This document shows positions 14,200 through 27,041 of a stretch of 64,000 nt of DNA, piece by piece. Below the pieces are notes generated by a model. The model did no database searches, was not told the origin of the DNA, and saw only the letters and a list, made by a program, of their open reading frames with translations. Within the stretch, counting starts at the first letter, position 1, and each line of letters starts with the position of its first letter. Source of the DNA: Epiperipatus broadwayi (taxonomy: Eukaryota; Onychophora; Udeonychophora; Euonychophora; Peripatidae). The DNA lies in NCBI GenBank assembly GCA_028023455.1, contig JAQFVV010012404.1:12695421-12759420 (forward strand), written 5' to 3'. A program made the position numbers and the translations under genes.

Positions 14200-14309
14200 A
14201 ATATTCCGCGATTACGTTTACGTCGCATTGAAGGCCAGCGTATTTTTAATCCATTATATTAGGGTCATAAGGCTGATAAAGATTTTCTGCCTTTATTGCC
14301 TCATGTAAA
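14200..14309 (-). pseudogene. Exon-like fragment of unknown gene
   Basis: On the minus strand a T-rich stretch ending in AG (14310-14311) comes before a 110-bp block that ends at a good donor (GTAAGT, 14194-14199). The block is less AT-rich than its surroundings. One frame reads LHEAIKAENLYQPYDPNIMD and then a stop. The next frame continues KIRWPSMRRKRNRGI up to the donor. Both halves look like protein, so a one-base frame break in a real or former exon is likely. The protein was not recognised. It does not look like gigaxonin, so it may be a processed or dead copy inside the GAN intron. A non-coding origin remains possible. Confidence 0.35.
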
Positions 14310-15984
14310 CTAGTAAATTGACCAGAAAATTAAAAAAAATAAATTCATCTAATTTTAAAAATAATTGTAAAAAATTCAATTTTTATCCAATATCAATGTA
14401 AGATATATCATTCAAGCATCGAATGCTGGGATTTCTGTTGACATCATGCTTATAATTTTTGCGTAATTTAAAAAAAAAAAAAAATTTCAACCAGTCAGCT
14501 GAAGCGAATGGTTGACCCACTCCAATCATTCAAGCAATTAATGGACATTACTTCATAAATTATGGAAATGAATAGGACAATACCATGAACTTTTAATACA
14601 ACTTATCATAATGTGTGTCATCAGCTTCAGATATCTAATTTTATTTTCTTTGCTTCCAAAATTCATTAGCATTGAAATAGTCCATTTAAGTAAGTTATTA
14701 GATGAAGAGAAATAGAAAGATCATCGATTTAAATTTTTTTAATAAAATTTAGGTCCTCCCTATAAAATGACTTGACCGAAGTAAAAATAACTTAATATGG
14801 AGATAAGATTTTATTATTCTTCATATTGATTTCATTCTTGCCAGAACAAAAATTTTTGTTTATTGCTAACATAATTAACTTAGTAATTCTTTGTGTAAAT
14901 GATTAACACCCTTGGGTAAAAGATCTTTTATTTCATAATAATGACTACACACAGAAGGGGGTTCTTATAAAATTGGAATTCATATACAAGGATTGGATAA
15001 TATAAAATAATTTATACATACAATGTCATATTAAATTTAGCTAGATAGTATTATTATAATTTTTTTTGTTGAATTTATAAAATTTTATTTCTTGTTTTAT
15101 GATTTATTAAAATTTGGTCATGTTGAGATACATATCTACTATGGGGATATGTGAAGGTATTATTTTAATTTGATATTATAAAATAGTAGAAATGTATTAC
15201 AATATTTTTTATTTGAAATAAATTTAAATTGTTACCTGTTAATAAATATGATAAAGTTTGTTTTAAATTCAAGGAGGTCTCTGAATTATTTATTCATCTT
15301 CCGAAATAAATAAGACATGAACACACATACCCATATACATATATCATACTAATTTAATATCTTGATAATTTGGTTGAAATTAATTTTAAAATCGATTAAA
15401 TTATATTAAGTACTATTACTAATGTAGGATATTGATGGAAACACCTGAAGAGAGTTAAATGTAAAAACTACCCTGAGTTCGAATACTGATCACAACGGAA
15501 CCATCTACTAAGGTGAAGATTGAATGAATTATCTAAATTGCATCTGTATTGAATATTTAATTTTAAATTATCGTTTGAAATGGATTCAATTTTGGATTAA
15601 AGTTAAATTGTATCATTCATAACATCCTATATGAAAACCTTAAATCCGCTTATAGTTAGATGTGACCACTTTGATCCCTTGAGGGGATCTGGACTGTTAC
15701 AATACATTTACTTTAATACATAATCAAGATAGATTTAGAAAGCAGGTTACATTAATGCTTTTAAATATTTCAGTAGTTAGATAACTAATGAGGGAAATTT
15801 AAAAAAAAAGTGACAATTGCAATGATTAAACAAATTTATAATAAAAGTAAAAGATTATTTTGTAATCCATTGATATTAAATTTTTTTAAAGAAAGCTTAT
15901 TAAATGTTTTGTTTGGAATGTCAAGATGCAGACAATTAATTAGAAAAGAGAAAAATTGTAGGCTTTTGAGATATGGATTTTGTT
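14310..15984. other. AT-rich non-coding tract
   Basis: No exon or element recognised, apart from short poly-A and poly-T runs. Confidence 0.4.
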
Positions 15985-16735
15985 AAGAATGATGAAAAAT
16001 TAAAATTGAAAGAATTTATGGTGTAAAAGTATTGCAAAGATTAAGTGGAGAAAATAATTTGAGGAAATTATTAAAAGAAAAAAAAACTAAAATTATGAAA
16101 AATGTATTGGGATTATGTAAGATTGTTGTATTCGTTTGTTGAGAAATAAACAGCAAGTTTACTAGAGACAATTTACTCCAGAAGTTTTTGCTTATTTTTG
16201 TTGAAAGTAAAAATAACTAATTATAATGGAAATAATTATAATTAAAAACAAGTTGTAGGGATTATTTTTATCAGAGATAAAAATAACTAAAGTTAAGAAC
16301 AATCAAAACGGAGTTGGAAAACACACGATTAAGATTTTGGAATGTAGCAGATAAAATTTAACAAAAGAACTCAGAGGGATATATAAACTGCTAGAGGAAA
16401 ACATCGCGCACTTGTTACAGTTTTGTTAACAAAAAAAGTTGGATACATAAAGCTGTTAATAGCTATTTGCGGCACAATGGTTGAGAGTTGTTGCTGCCGA
16501 GTTTCCTATATTTTAGCTATAATTCTTTGTACTCGTTTATGTTATCGATTGGATTGTGTTTTTCTACCCCTCTGAAAAACTTAGGGGTGAAGAATGATGA
16601 AAAATTAAAATTGAAAGAAAAAAGGATTTATGGTGTAAAAGTATTGCAAAGATTAAGTGGAGAAAATAATTTGAAGAAATTATTAAAAGAAAGAAAAACT
16701 AAAATTATGAAAAATGTATTGGGATTATGTAAGAT
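15985..16735. repeat. Direct duplication (139/146 bp) flanking a 466-bp segment
   Basis: The block 15985-16123 recurs at 16590-16735 with only a few differences: a 7-8 bp indel, one G/A change and A-run length. The segment between (16124-16589) is much less AT-rich than the surroundings and begins TGTTGTATTCG. This could be a tandem duplication of block plus spacer, or an insertion with an unusually long target duplication. The 83-codon frame at 16488-16739 spans the second copy and has no recognised domain. Confidence 0.8.
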
Positions 16736-16739
16736 ATAA

Positions 16740-17657
16740 AAAATAACGATAGATGGAAAAATTTCATTATTGACCTTAAGAAAGAGAGGAGTATATTTAT
16801 TTAAGGATTACAACAAATGCTAAAAAAATGGAAATGGTCTAGTTTGAATTTCTTATATTTCACATGTATCAGATTGAGAAGTCAGATGCTTTTAAGCAAC
16901 AATGATAATTTATTTTTTATAAATTAAATGTATTGCTTGCAGCAATTTCACAAGGATACATATCATACACTTCTCATGTTCACTTGATCTAATAGATGCA
17001 TTAAAATGTTAATTAAATTGCCAAACTAATAAAGTTGTTTCATTTCGATGTAATTTTGTTATTCTTGACTTCCCACATTAAATGGATTCTATATCAACTT
17101 GCCTTAAAAATAATCTTTGCAGATATTTTTTCAACTTCTTTTATTGGCAACGCAAAAATTATAACGAATCTTGCTTTCTTTTCTTTCAATGATGTTTTTT
17201 AAAGGATCAGAACCTTTCTTCTTTACTAAATCGTTTTTCTTTACTTACATTTTCCAGTCTTCCCACCCAATATTTTCCCATCTGGTTTAATAACTGAGTA
17301 CAGTTATAGGCTGCCTTTCTTTTCACAATCACATTGTTTTTTTTAATGTTATCTCATAAGTTTTCTATGATTACACTTAATTAGCGATTGTAATACTTTG
17401 GTAACTCAAAAACATAAGTTATTTTAGCATTTTAATATTTCAAGCTATATTGTTAAGTTTAATATTAAAAAACAATATATTTCTATAGTGAATTATGCAA
17501 ATATTTTATTTCCTGTAAGATTAGAAGCAAAAATAAAATTGCAAAAAAAATCACAATGATTACGATGTTTCTATTATTGGTTTCACCAAATTCTCATTCA
17601 ATCAGAAAAGCAGAGTTTTCATATTCATAAAAAAAATGTTAAAAATTAACAATAATT
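16740..17657. other. Non-coding tract downstream of GAN exon 1
   Basis: No exon seen. On the gene model below this is the start of GAN intron 1, read on the minus strand. Confidence 0.4.
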
Positions 17658-17663
17658 CATTAC

Positions 17664-17863
17664 CTAAAATAGGGACTGGCAGCAGCCAAAACATTTCTTT
17701 GAACTGGAATCTTTTCACCAGCAACAATTACATACCCATCATTTAATCCATTAATCAATCTCGTAGAATTTAACGCTTTTAATAAGTTAACTGCGTGACA
17801 ATTAAAAGGTCTTTTAAAAACTATACCACTTTTAACGTCCCGTTCTTTAAATGGAGCAGCCAT
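17664..17863 (-). CDS. GAN: Gigaxonin-like BTB/Kelch protein, first coding exon (partial)
   Basis: Gigaxonin is a BTB-Kelch adaptor that delivers intermediate-filament and related proteins to a Cullin-3 ubiquitin ligase in the cytoplasm. The exon encodes the start of the BTB domain. HAVNLLKALNS aligns with the HAARLLRALSS segment of vertebrate gigaxonin, and GEKIPVQRNVLAAASPYFR is nearly the same as GEEIPVQKNILAAASPYIR. The frame stays open at the splice junction, where AG|GTAATG gives a donor at 17658-17663 that splits the Arg codon. An upstream in-frame ATG at 17902 would add 13 residues (MRLVTLL...). I prefer the ATG at 17863 (MAAPF), which has G at +4 and gives an N-terminus nearer the family's length. 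The remaining BTB, BACK and Kelch exons were not found in 1-17.6 kb, so intron 1 is probably longer than 17.6 kb. Other BTB-Kelch paralogues are possible, but the match is closest to gigaxonin. Confidence 0.8.
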
Positions 17864-17902
17864 ATTTAAATAGTATTTGCAAAGCAGCGTTACAAGTCTC
17901 AC

Positions 17903-19796
17903 AATTTCGAGACTACAACATTTTAAAATTAAACTAAGTATAGTATTAAGTCTATCGGCGCAGTATTACTTTCTATTATATAGGTATGCAAATCTTTCTA
18001 TTAAAGTTAAACATTATACTGTATATTTGAACTGTTTTTTATAACCAGAAATTGATACTACCGAATCAGGTAAAGTATTTTACGTAGGTAACTGTGGAGC
18101 ACTAGATATATTTTATTTTTAATATATTTATTATTCGGTAATCTCTTCATTTATTTGTTTATAAAAATAATAAATTTATTGTATTGTTTGTATTTGTTAT
18201 ATAATACTTTTTTCATTAAGATAAAAAATTATAATCTTATTAATTTGAGCACGAAAGTAATAGATAAGAGGCGACGTTGAATAAAGGTGGTGCATTTATC
18301 ATAAAGGAAAAGCTATATTTTTCTGTTTCTACTCTGTATTTTATAAGAAAAAGGTAGAAAATAGATTTGATATATAAGAGTAATAAATACATATACAATT
18401 AATCGTAAAAAACTATATTAGATTAAATTATAATATACTTATTAAAATTTTGTGCAAAACGGAACATGACAGTAATCGGTAGGTACATCCAGTAATCTTA
18501 ATTATACAAAAGGGACTTTCATATGCAATCATGTTTTTACAGATGAAAATCCTTAATTTATTTTTATTAAACCATATTTACTCCAATGAAAATTTAAGAA
18601 TCTTAACACTAGTTTATCTACCAGAGAATTGTGAGAATGGGTATGCTAAACATTAAATGTCACGCTCTTTTCTGTTCTCTAAAAATTTTAATTTTTGAGT
18701 ACTCTGAATTTATATTTATTTAAATAAGAGTGTAAAACTGAATGCTAAGTTCTAAGTTTATAAATTGGGGAAGAAGTATTCTGCTCAATATTATTAATTT
18801 TTCAGACAAAGAAACTAATAGAAAAGGTACATTGAATATGAGTTAAAATAAAAACTTTGAAACTTGACATTAGCAATGGCAAATCTAGTTTAGATCATAA
18901 TACTATTAAAAACAAACAACAACAACAAAAAGAAAATACAATTTTCTTAGGTAAGGACTGCATGATATAATAGAATGGTCTTTTATATCATAATTTGGAA
19001 TTCAAACCTGATATAGAGCTTGAAATTTTTTGGGTAGTAGAGGAATTTTCAAGTAAGCATTTTTTAAATTTTGATAGCAGATTTTTAAATCAACCTGGCT
19101 AATTGGTAGTTCACTGAAATCAATTATTTGGTAGTAGTCGATGGAATAAATCATTTCAGTCTGGTTTATTCAGATGAATATTAATATGATGACAAAAAAA
19201 GTGCAATCTTAGCAGTAATAATGTATTTATAATGCCTTATAAATAAGTCTCAGAACTTTCATTACTGTCTTGTATAAGTTATCATGCAATATCTTTTATT
19301 AATCTTAATATTAAATAAAAGCTTCATGTTGACATTGTTAAAAACAATGAAATGATAATACCAAGACTAGTTACTTCAAAAACTGCTAATTAACTTTATC
19401 AAAATATTAAGCTTAAATCCAATAAAGTTATTATCTAAATAAAAGATTTTGTGATCTCATAATGGCTCTTTGTTTATAATGTAAATTATATAAGACAGTT
19501 AAAAATTTATAAAATAGTTTTGATTAAAAAAAAAAAATCTATAGGTTTATTGGATCACAAGAGGCTTGAACATGAGAAATAATAGAGCTGGAAATTCAAT
19601 TCATGGATCTTGAATTTCAGAATTTGCCATTTTACACTATATTAAATCAAGCAGTGCATAGTTTTGGTAATCTGATATATATTGATGATTCTTATCTAGA
19701 AGTGAATGATGTTAAAGACAAATTTAATATACAATAGATTAAAATTTTGTTGTGTTGCTTTGTTAGAATGTTTTTGTAAATCTTATGCATAAATTC
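17903..19796. other. Region upstream of GAN, promoter side
   Basis: This lies between the divergent GAN and NPEPL1 coding starts. It should hold the GAN 5' UTR and promoter, but no TATA box or CpG-rich block stands out. No other gene was seen. Confidence 0.35.
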
Positions 19797-21500
19797 ATTA
19801 TCATCATTTTCAACCATTATCAATCTCCTGAAGGATACTAATCTCTTCAAGTTTATTCCAGTTTCTTTGATTTATAGTTTCTCTACAATATTCTAGAGAA
19901 ACTTACCCTTACCTATTTATTCATTTTATACATAAGTTATTTTTTAAAATTTTTTGCTTCCTCTTAAGATTCAATATAAGACTTCAATGGTCAATCTCTT
20001 CTCTTCTAGTAATATGTCTTGTCCAATTCCATTTTCCCCTCTTATTTTTTTTTTAATGATTTTATCGATCCCTATTTGTTTTCTCACCTATGTATTTTGC
20101 ATTCAGTTCCCTTTTGTTCCTTCCAACAAATATCTCTATACTTTGCAGTGTTATCTAAAGTCTCTATATTACTCTTCTATTAAGATCTAAGTTTGAGAAC
20201 AATATTTAAGCATTGGTAAAACAACTTTTTCAAATACATAGGCATAATATCTTTTTAGTATTAAGTTTTTTTGGCAAAAGCATCCAAATTTAATTCTATT
20301 CTTAATGATAATATGAGTAAGGTATTTGTAATTGGTAATTTTTTCTAATTCATTAAAATCCTTTCTTGAAAAATTGTTGAACATTACATAAGACTATCTT
20401 TAGTCCTAATTTCCAGCTTTCATTTAATAGCTATTATAATATTTCCGAAAGTTTTAAAGTATTATCTGGATAAACAACCACATTGTCTGAAAGTTTAGGT
20501 GAATTAAATAATCTTTTTTTTTTTTTTTAATTTATTAGCTTTTCATTTTAATCCTCAAAATACATAGCACAAATCTGATGTAAAAAGTTTTGGAAAGATA
20601 AAAGCTCCTACCATATACTCATAACATTGTTAATTTTCTTAGTGTTACCATGTAATGTAATCACTGCTATTATACATTTTAATAAATATTTTTTGAAAAT
20701 AACCTATGGTATGTTTTGATGTTTCAAAACTTTAATCACTGCCTAAATACTTATTGAATGAAATGATTTCTTTTTGTAATCTGCAAATGCAATGCAAATT
20801 TGCAACTCATAGCCATTAACCCTTTTTATAATTTCTTTTAATACTTGGAATGATATACTGTGCTATAATAATTTTTAAATCCAGCTTATTTTTTTGATTG
20901 GTTAAAGTCGAAAATTCTCTATACACATGATGTAATGATCTTAGTAAAGATCTTGTATAAAATTAATAGAAGACTAATAGGTCTATAACTTTTATTTTTT
21001 TTAATTTTTCTTAAATCTCAATATTACTATTGCATTCCTCTAATATCTAGCAGATCTTTATCATTTTAACATTTGCTATGTAATTGTCAACAGTTTCATA
21101 TTTCTTCTCATGCTTTCTCTAAGATATAATTCATCAGCTCCAGGATTGTTCATAGATTCATTTGCATATCTTACTTCTTTATTTAAAATATTTGGGATTT
21201 CTAAAGATGTTATAATTATAAGATCTACTTTTTTGTATATATATTTCATGAATGTCATTCTTCTTTTTAGAAATAGAAACATTTTGTTATTGAAAGAACT
21301 TCTAATATAAAAAATGATGAAATATACTTGTGAAATTTTTGTTCTTATTTTATAGCTTCTTTGTCAATTCACAATTATATTTTTTTAAGACATCATTAAA
21401 TCTTTTGTATACCATTTTACAGAATTTCAGATAAATTATTCATTGTAAAATATTTTTTCATATTTTTTCTTCTTCATACTTAGCCTTGACTTATTTGGAA
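19797..21500 (-). mobile_element. Decayed RTE/CFDP2-like LINE, RT to 3' end
   Basis: Read on the minus strand from 21.3 kb leftwards: an RT entry motif (IPNILNKEVRYANESMN, about 21130-21190); a poorly preserved palm; YKYLTHIIIKNRIKFG (about 20280-20325) matching the YKYLGHIIT...RIK motif; and a C-terminal KWNWTRHITREE (about 19995-20035). The 3' end near 19797-19812 carries a short ATGATGATAATG-type tail. Multiple stops make it inactive. Confidence 0.75.
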
Positions 21501-21529
21501 AATTTACTGGTAAATTTCCATGGAAAGAT

Positions 21530-21740
21530 ATTTATTATCATTTTCAACCATTGTCAATCTACTGTAGAATGATCTCTTAAAGTTCAATCTAGTTTTTCTA
21601 ATCCTTAGATTATCTTCTTACATGACTCCAGAAAATTTCCATATTTCATCAACTAAATATTCAGATAAATAGTGCATTTTAATATTGTATTCATTACTAA
21701 GTGAAATATTTCCTAGACATATCAGGCATATTGATTTACT
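21530..21740 (-). mobile_element. 3' end fragment of the same LINE family
   Basis: The sequence ATCATTTTCAACCATTGTCA at 21537 repeats the 3' terminal sequence seen at about 19801, with related sequence to the right. It is therefore a second, heavily truncated copy lying just upstream of the first. Confidence 0.55.
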
Positions 21741-24700
21741 ATTTCCATTCTATAAAAAAAAAATGTTTTGTTAATTTCTTTTGAATTGCATGATTTTCTG
21801 TGTTAATTTTTTTTCTCTTTTTTAGTGCTTTCTATTAAAAAAAATAATTAATTGCATAACAATAATAATACTAATAAAATGAAGTAAAAGTCATGTTTTA
21901 TTTTTATTAGTATATTTTGTCTGCAAAAATCACACTTCTGAAAAAATGAACTACATCTATTTTAAAAGTTGGAGAGAGAAAAAGATGTAATTGAGAAAAA
22001 GAAATATTTGCACTATGGGCTGGCAGTTCCCCACCTCTGTTCTATATTAACCTGAGTTTATCAGATATATATATATATATATTAGTGGGCTGATTTGTTT
22101 TGTTTTTTTTAATTATGATTGTAATATAATACAATCTTCATTACTGATGGAGGTGATGCTATAGATGTTGAGACTGAGATATTATGTAGATAAATATTCT
22201 GAAAATCTATAAAAAATATGCAAATTAATTTTAAACCATTTTTAATTTTGAAAATATTTTTAATAAGTAAACAATTTTTTATGTATTTAGTTTTAAAGCA
22301 TTTGATTTGGCATTTTATATTTATATCATTGTTACTATCAATGAAATATTTTAGATTCAAATAGTTACATCTGTTTTGTCTGATATATTAAAATATTATA
22401 AACACTTTTTGCCTCTTATTCTGTCATATTAAAGATGAACATATACTGAGTTGTATATAAATAAAAGATTTTTTATAGTTAATATTTTATGTATGAATTA
22501 AGTTTAATTTGAAATTATTGTAAATGAAATAGCAAACTACTTTCAAATTAAAATTATTGTTAATGAAAATGGATTAAAACAATAATGAGATAGAGGAAAT
22601 TAATTTTTTTTTTTTAAAATTTGAAATATTAGAAAATTAGTAAAAAAATAAAGAAGTGTTTATCTCAAGATATTTTTTCAGACAATATGTAACTTTTAAT
22701 AGTTATTCTAATCAGTTTTTTTAAAAATCTTTTGATCAAGGGTTATTAATTTTGTTTTTTTATACTATTATCACAACAAATTACAGATAAGCAAATTTTA
22801 GCAAAGTTTAAATTCCTTAACTTTATATTGATATCTCTATATAATAATTTTAACAAAATAAAAGAGTTCTAGGTTATTTTTTGAATCACTTGTTTTTCAA
22901 TTAAAGCTCTTTAATGTTTTAGTATAGTAAAACGTGGCAATAAAACTCATTCTGAATAAAATTCTCCGATCTAGATATACTTTGTGATAGAAATATCTAT
23001 TCATAAATATTTTATGTACAGACAATTTAATATTTAATTATTTTTTTGATCTTTCTTAACAATCCTCAAAGTTCTGTAGATTTTTGTATATACCATCAAC
23101 TTAAAGCATTTTTTTTTTTTTTACTTTTAGTACAATCTTGTATTTTTTTTTCCAAGTGTCATAGAATCTGAAAATTGATTGTTTACACATGGTCAAAATG
23201 TTGCATTTCAAATTGTGATAGTTCTGGATTACACATTCACTATTATAGGAGAACTGAAAGTGCTATTATTTTTACTTGAAATTTTATTTAATATCTCTTC
23301 CATCAAAATTGTTTTCTTTTATCTCAGTAACCCTTATCAAATCACTAAATTTGCCATATCGTTATGTAAAACTTCTAAGTGAATTGCCTCCTGTTCATTG
23401 TTATTTATAAAACTTTGTATTTTTAAACTGCACTAGTGCTATTAAAGAAAGTATAACCACAGTCTATTATTTAAAAGCACAAGGAAGTTTTAATTTTTTA
23501 ATATTTTAATTACATTTGAGATAATTATTTTTTGAAACTTAGCAATTTGGAACTGTTAATATTTGAATATTGTTTACATATCCAGTAATAATAATTATAT
23601 AATTTGTTGCTTGATATGTCATGTAATATGTAAGCCCCAAAATGATAGATTGAGCACAAGAATTGAATTGACCAAATAGTTGTTTTTTTTTAAAATTTAG
23701 TTGGCAAGTAATTTGTGAACCATTATCTCTTGAATTCTTTAATTTAAAATTGCACAAAACTTACTAATAAATATATCGTATTATATAACAATATAAAATA
23801 ATACTGCTTTTATACTTCCTGAATTCTTATTGTAATTGTTAAAATAGTATATACAGTGAGCAGATTTTTAAGATGTTAAAGATTCAGGTAATGAAATGTA
23901 ATTAAAAGAAGTATTTTTGAACTTTCTTAAAAGGTATGAAAATAATTTCAATTAAGCATTTTTCTAGTGATATTGAAGCTTTGATGTAATAAATAATTAA
24001 AATAGTACTGGTAGTCAACAATTACTGCTATTTTCAGTCAAGGCTTTTTTTTGATTTAATAAATAATAGGTTGTTGTTTGAATTGTATAATGTTTGAGTA
24101 GAAGTGATGGAGCTGAACTGTCAGTGATCTACCAGTGCACTACATTGAATTCCTATGGCACATAATAAATTAACTAATTTTGAAGTCAGTTGATTTATGA
24201 CTAGTGTGAGTATTTAATATGTGCACATTTTAAAACAATCTTTAAGAAGTTTTGTAAATTTCAGTTTAGCCAATAATTTAAAATAGTTCTTTTTTTATTA
24301 GACAATTATTATCTCACTATTAATTAAATAAATTTTAAAATAAAATATTTAAATTTATTCTACTCAAATTTACTGATTGATTTTGATTTTTCACCACTCT
24401 GAAAGCAAACTTTGGATGATGCAAGATCAAATAGAAAATTTGAAAACCATCAGAGTTTGTATGAAGTGCTTGTAGAGTATTTGCACTAAAATTTAATATT
24501 ATGCATATATAGGCTTCAATCTTTGTAAAATTCAGTTATTATCTTAAACTCAAGTAATGCATTAAATTACAAGTTATAATTGATATTTATATTAGAGATG
24601 GTTATTTAATATAATTTTAACACTATCTATATTTAAATATAATTATTAGTCATTGCTTAATTATTTAATTTTTTATATACAAAAGTTTAAGGTTTAAAAT

Positions 24701-25346
24701 TTATTTTGTATGTGTGTTAGAAAATTTGTATATTACCAGTTATCATTTGAAATATATAATAATGATAATAAAAAATTAAAATGTATTGAATTGATATTGA
24801 CATATGAAATGTAATATATAAGTAAATAAAATATTTACAAATCTCTGATGAAAGCTGCTAGTCAGCTGAAACAATGAGAAAATTAAAATAAAACAAAAAT
24901 TACTTTAAAAAATGCAAAAAAAAAAAAAAAAAGAAACTGGTACATTTTATTACATCATATGAAATTGAGTAACTATGAGAAATGAATATGTATATTATCA
25001 TATTTTTACTAGTGATAGCCTATTGTCTATTTTTCATCTTTGTTGATCTGTTGTTTAAGATTATTATGTCACCTTGTATGCGTATTTCTTTGTTAGATTT
25101 CTTTCTGTCTTTATATTATATAGTTTGTATGTTTTTTTTTTCTTCTGTATCTTTATTATCTCTTTTCTGAAAATTTAATATTTTATTACATGAATAAAAA
25201 TCATTATCATTATTTAATTGTATGTGAAATTTATTATTTAAAATTGTTAAACCTATTCTTTGCTAAGTTTAATTCTAAGTAGAATTTTGATGATATAGTA
25301 AATATCTGCTTTTTATCTTTTATGATTTTCCATTTTGTTTGTATAG
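21741..25346. other. AT-rich tract upstream of NPEPL1 exon 1
   Basis: No coding exon seen. A (TA)n run lies at about 22065-22082. Because exon 1 at 25347 is preceded by a splice acceptor, a 5' UTR exon of NPEPL1 is expected somewhere in or left of this tract, but it cannot be located by eye. Confidence 0.4.
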
Positions 25347-25505
25347 ATTATCACAATGCAGAAAACAAATATTGCTTTTTCCAATAAATGGACATCGTCT
25401 GATCTCAAACAATATCCTGTGATGATAATTGGACAATTGCCAAATTTAAAGAAGTTAAAGTTTGATCACATTAGAATAAAATTAGAACCATATGTTACAG
25501 AAGAG
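25347..25505 (+). CDS. NPEPL1: NPEPL1 aminopeptidase, first coding exon
   Basis: NPEPL1 is an M17 (leucyl aminopeptidase) family member, a two-metal cytosolic exopeptidase. Coding starts at the ATG at 25356 and gives 50 codons ending EPYVTEE. The stretch PVMIIGQLPNLKKLKFDHIR aligns with the LLLLGQLHHLHRVPWSHVR segment of the human protein, and KLEPYVTEE with KLQPRVTEE. The exon is preceded by an acceptor (TTTGTATAG, AG at 25345-25346) with nine untranslated bases before the ATG, so there must be a 5' non-coding exon upstream. The donor is GAG|GTTTGA, a weak match beyond GT. The phase is 0. This is the N-terminal domain; the metal-binding catalytic domain lies beyond the window. Confidence 0.9.
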
Positions 25506-27040
25506 GTTTGAAATTTTTTTTTTTTATGTAATCTATATAATAAATATGTATTTGATTTAATTTCTCATTATATGTTTTCAGTCTGGAGGCCATTTAAGTA
25601 ATTATTCAACAGGATATATGATAAAGCATTAATCCTTTCTCATCATCAGGGGTAGTTTGCCATTGCTTGCCACCTCTTAGCATAATTTATTCTAGCATCT
25701 CAATTTTAGAATTATATCTTAAACTTCAATCTGCCCTCTATTATTAAGATATATAATTCCTATTTAGCTTAATAAACCTTAAATTTTAAGAAAATTTTAA
25801 TAAAGACACATGTATTCTTACTCTTTATTTATACAGCTTTATGGTGTTTGAAATGCTGTATTGTAGTATATGCCATTCTTTTTTTAATAGTTTATGATAA
25901 GTTATCAAAATTTATAATTATAGATCTAGTATCAGATCTATATAAGTGAACAAGTAGTTTAATAAGGAATAAAAATCTTAGAGCATCACCAAGGTTTAAA
26001 ATTTTATAAACAATTTTTTTTTTAAGATTTAATATACTCTCATCAGTATAATTATAATCAAGGAAAAATATATTCTAGATTTGAGTAAAAATGGTATTAC
26101 CAAGATTTGTGTAGTTAAAATGATTTCTGGATAGTTAGCATACATTATAGTTGAATATAATAAATAAATTTTAAAATACCTAAAAGTGTTTTCTATTATA
26201 TATTTCAATATTTTTTAAATCTTAGACATTATATGAAATATTCAAAACTGTTACAGTGCTATATAGTACATTATGAATTTAAGTTATTTAATACTTTTGA
26301 TTTCAACACATCTGGCTGCATCAGAATAACATTAAACTTTAATTTTATAATCAATTGAAGATAATAATATTACTTAAAGCACTTATAATTTTTATTAGAG
26401 TAATATCTTAAAATAAAAAGTATAATCTTTGAGTAAAAATTAATAATGATAAATAATAGATTAAACTATATGAGATGCAATGAAATTATTACATATAATC
26501 TTTTTTATTCAATTAGTTTAAACAGCATGATATAAAATCATTGATTTTAACTTCTGAGTAAATTAGCACTTGAAAGTAATCATCTTATATGAAGCAAATC
26601 AAATCAGAATGATATTCTTAGACATTGTGTTGAAAAAAATAAAGACAAATTTTTCATTTGTAAATTTCATTGCATATTTTTTTTATGAATAAAGTTGGTT
26701 TATGATAATTAATTTGTCATGATTTTCAAATGTCAACTCATTGATGTACATGGACAATGTCATTAATGAGATAATAGGATTTATCTGGGCTCAATCTGAT
26801 CATTTATTTTGCAATAACTTATTTTACTTAAAAGATCCTTGTCTCTATACTGATCATTTTAGCATAGATTCACTAATATAAAAATAAATATATTGCCTAC
26901 CGAATTGCAAAATAAAGGTATTAATTCTAAGAATAAATTATATTAATAATTCATTTACAATGAAATATAAAATTTAAAAAAAATTAATCAAAAGTTGACT
27001 AATATGTTTATTAACTTATATGTTATATTTAGTTATATTT
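25506..27040. other. NPEPL1 intron after exon 1, left part
   Basis: AT-rich with no exon. A less AT-rich patch at 25580-25690 may be a short repeat fragment. Confidence 0.5.
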
Positions 27041-27041
27041 T

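Noticed and set aside
1-17663. Second GAN exon on the minus strand
   Set aside because: No segment resembling the rest of the BTB domain was found; the only exon-like block (14200-14309) does not match gigaxonin.
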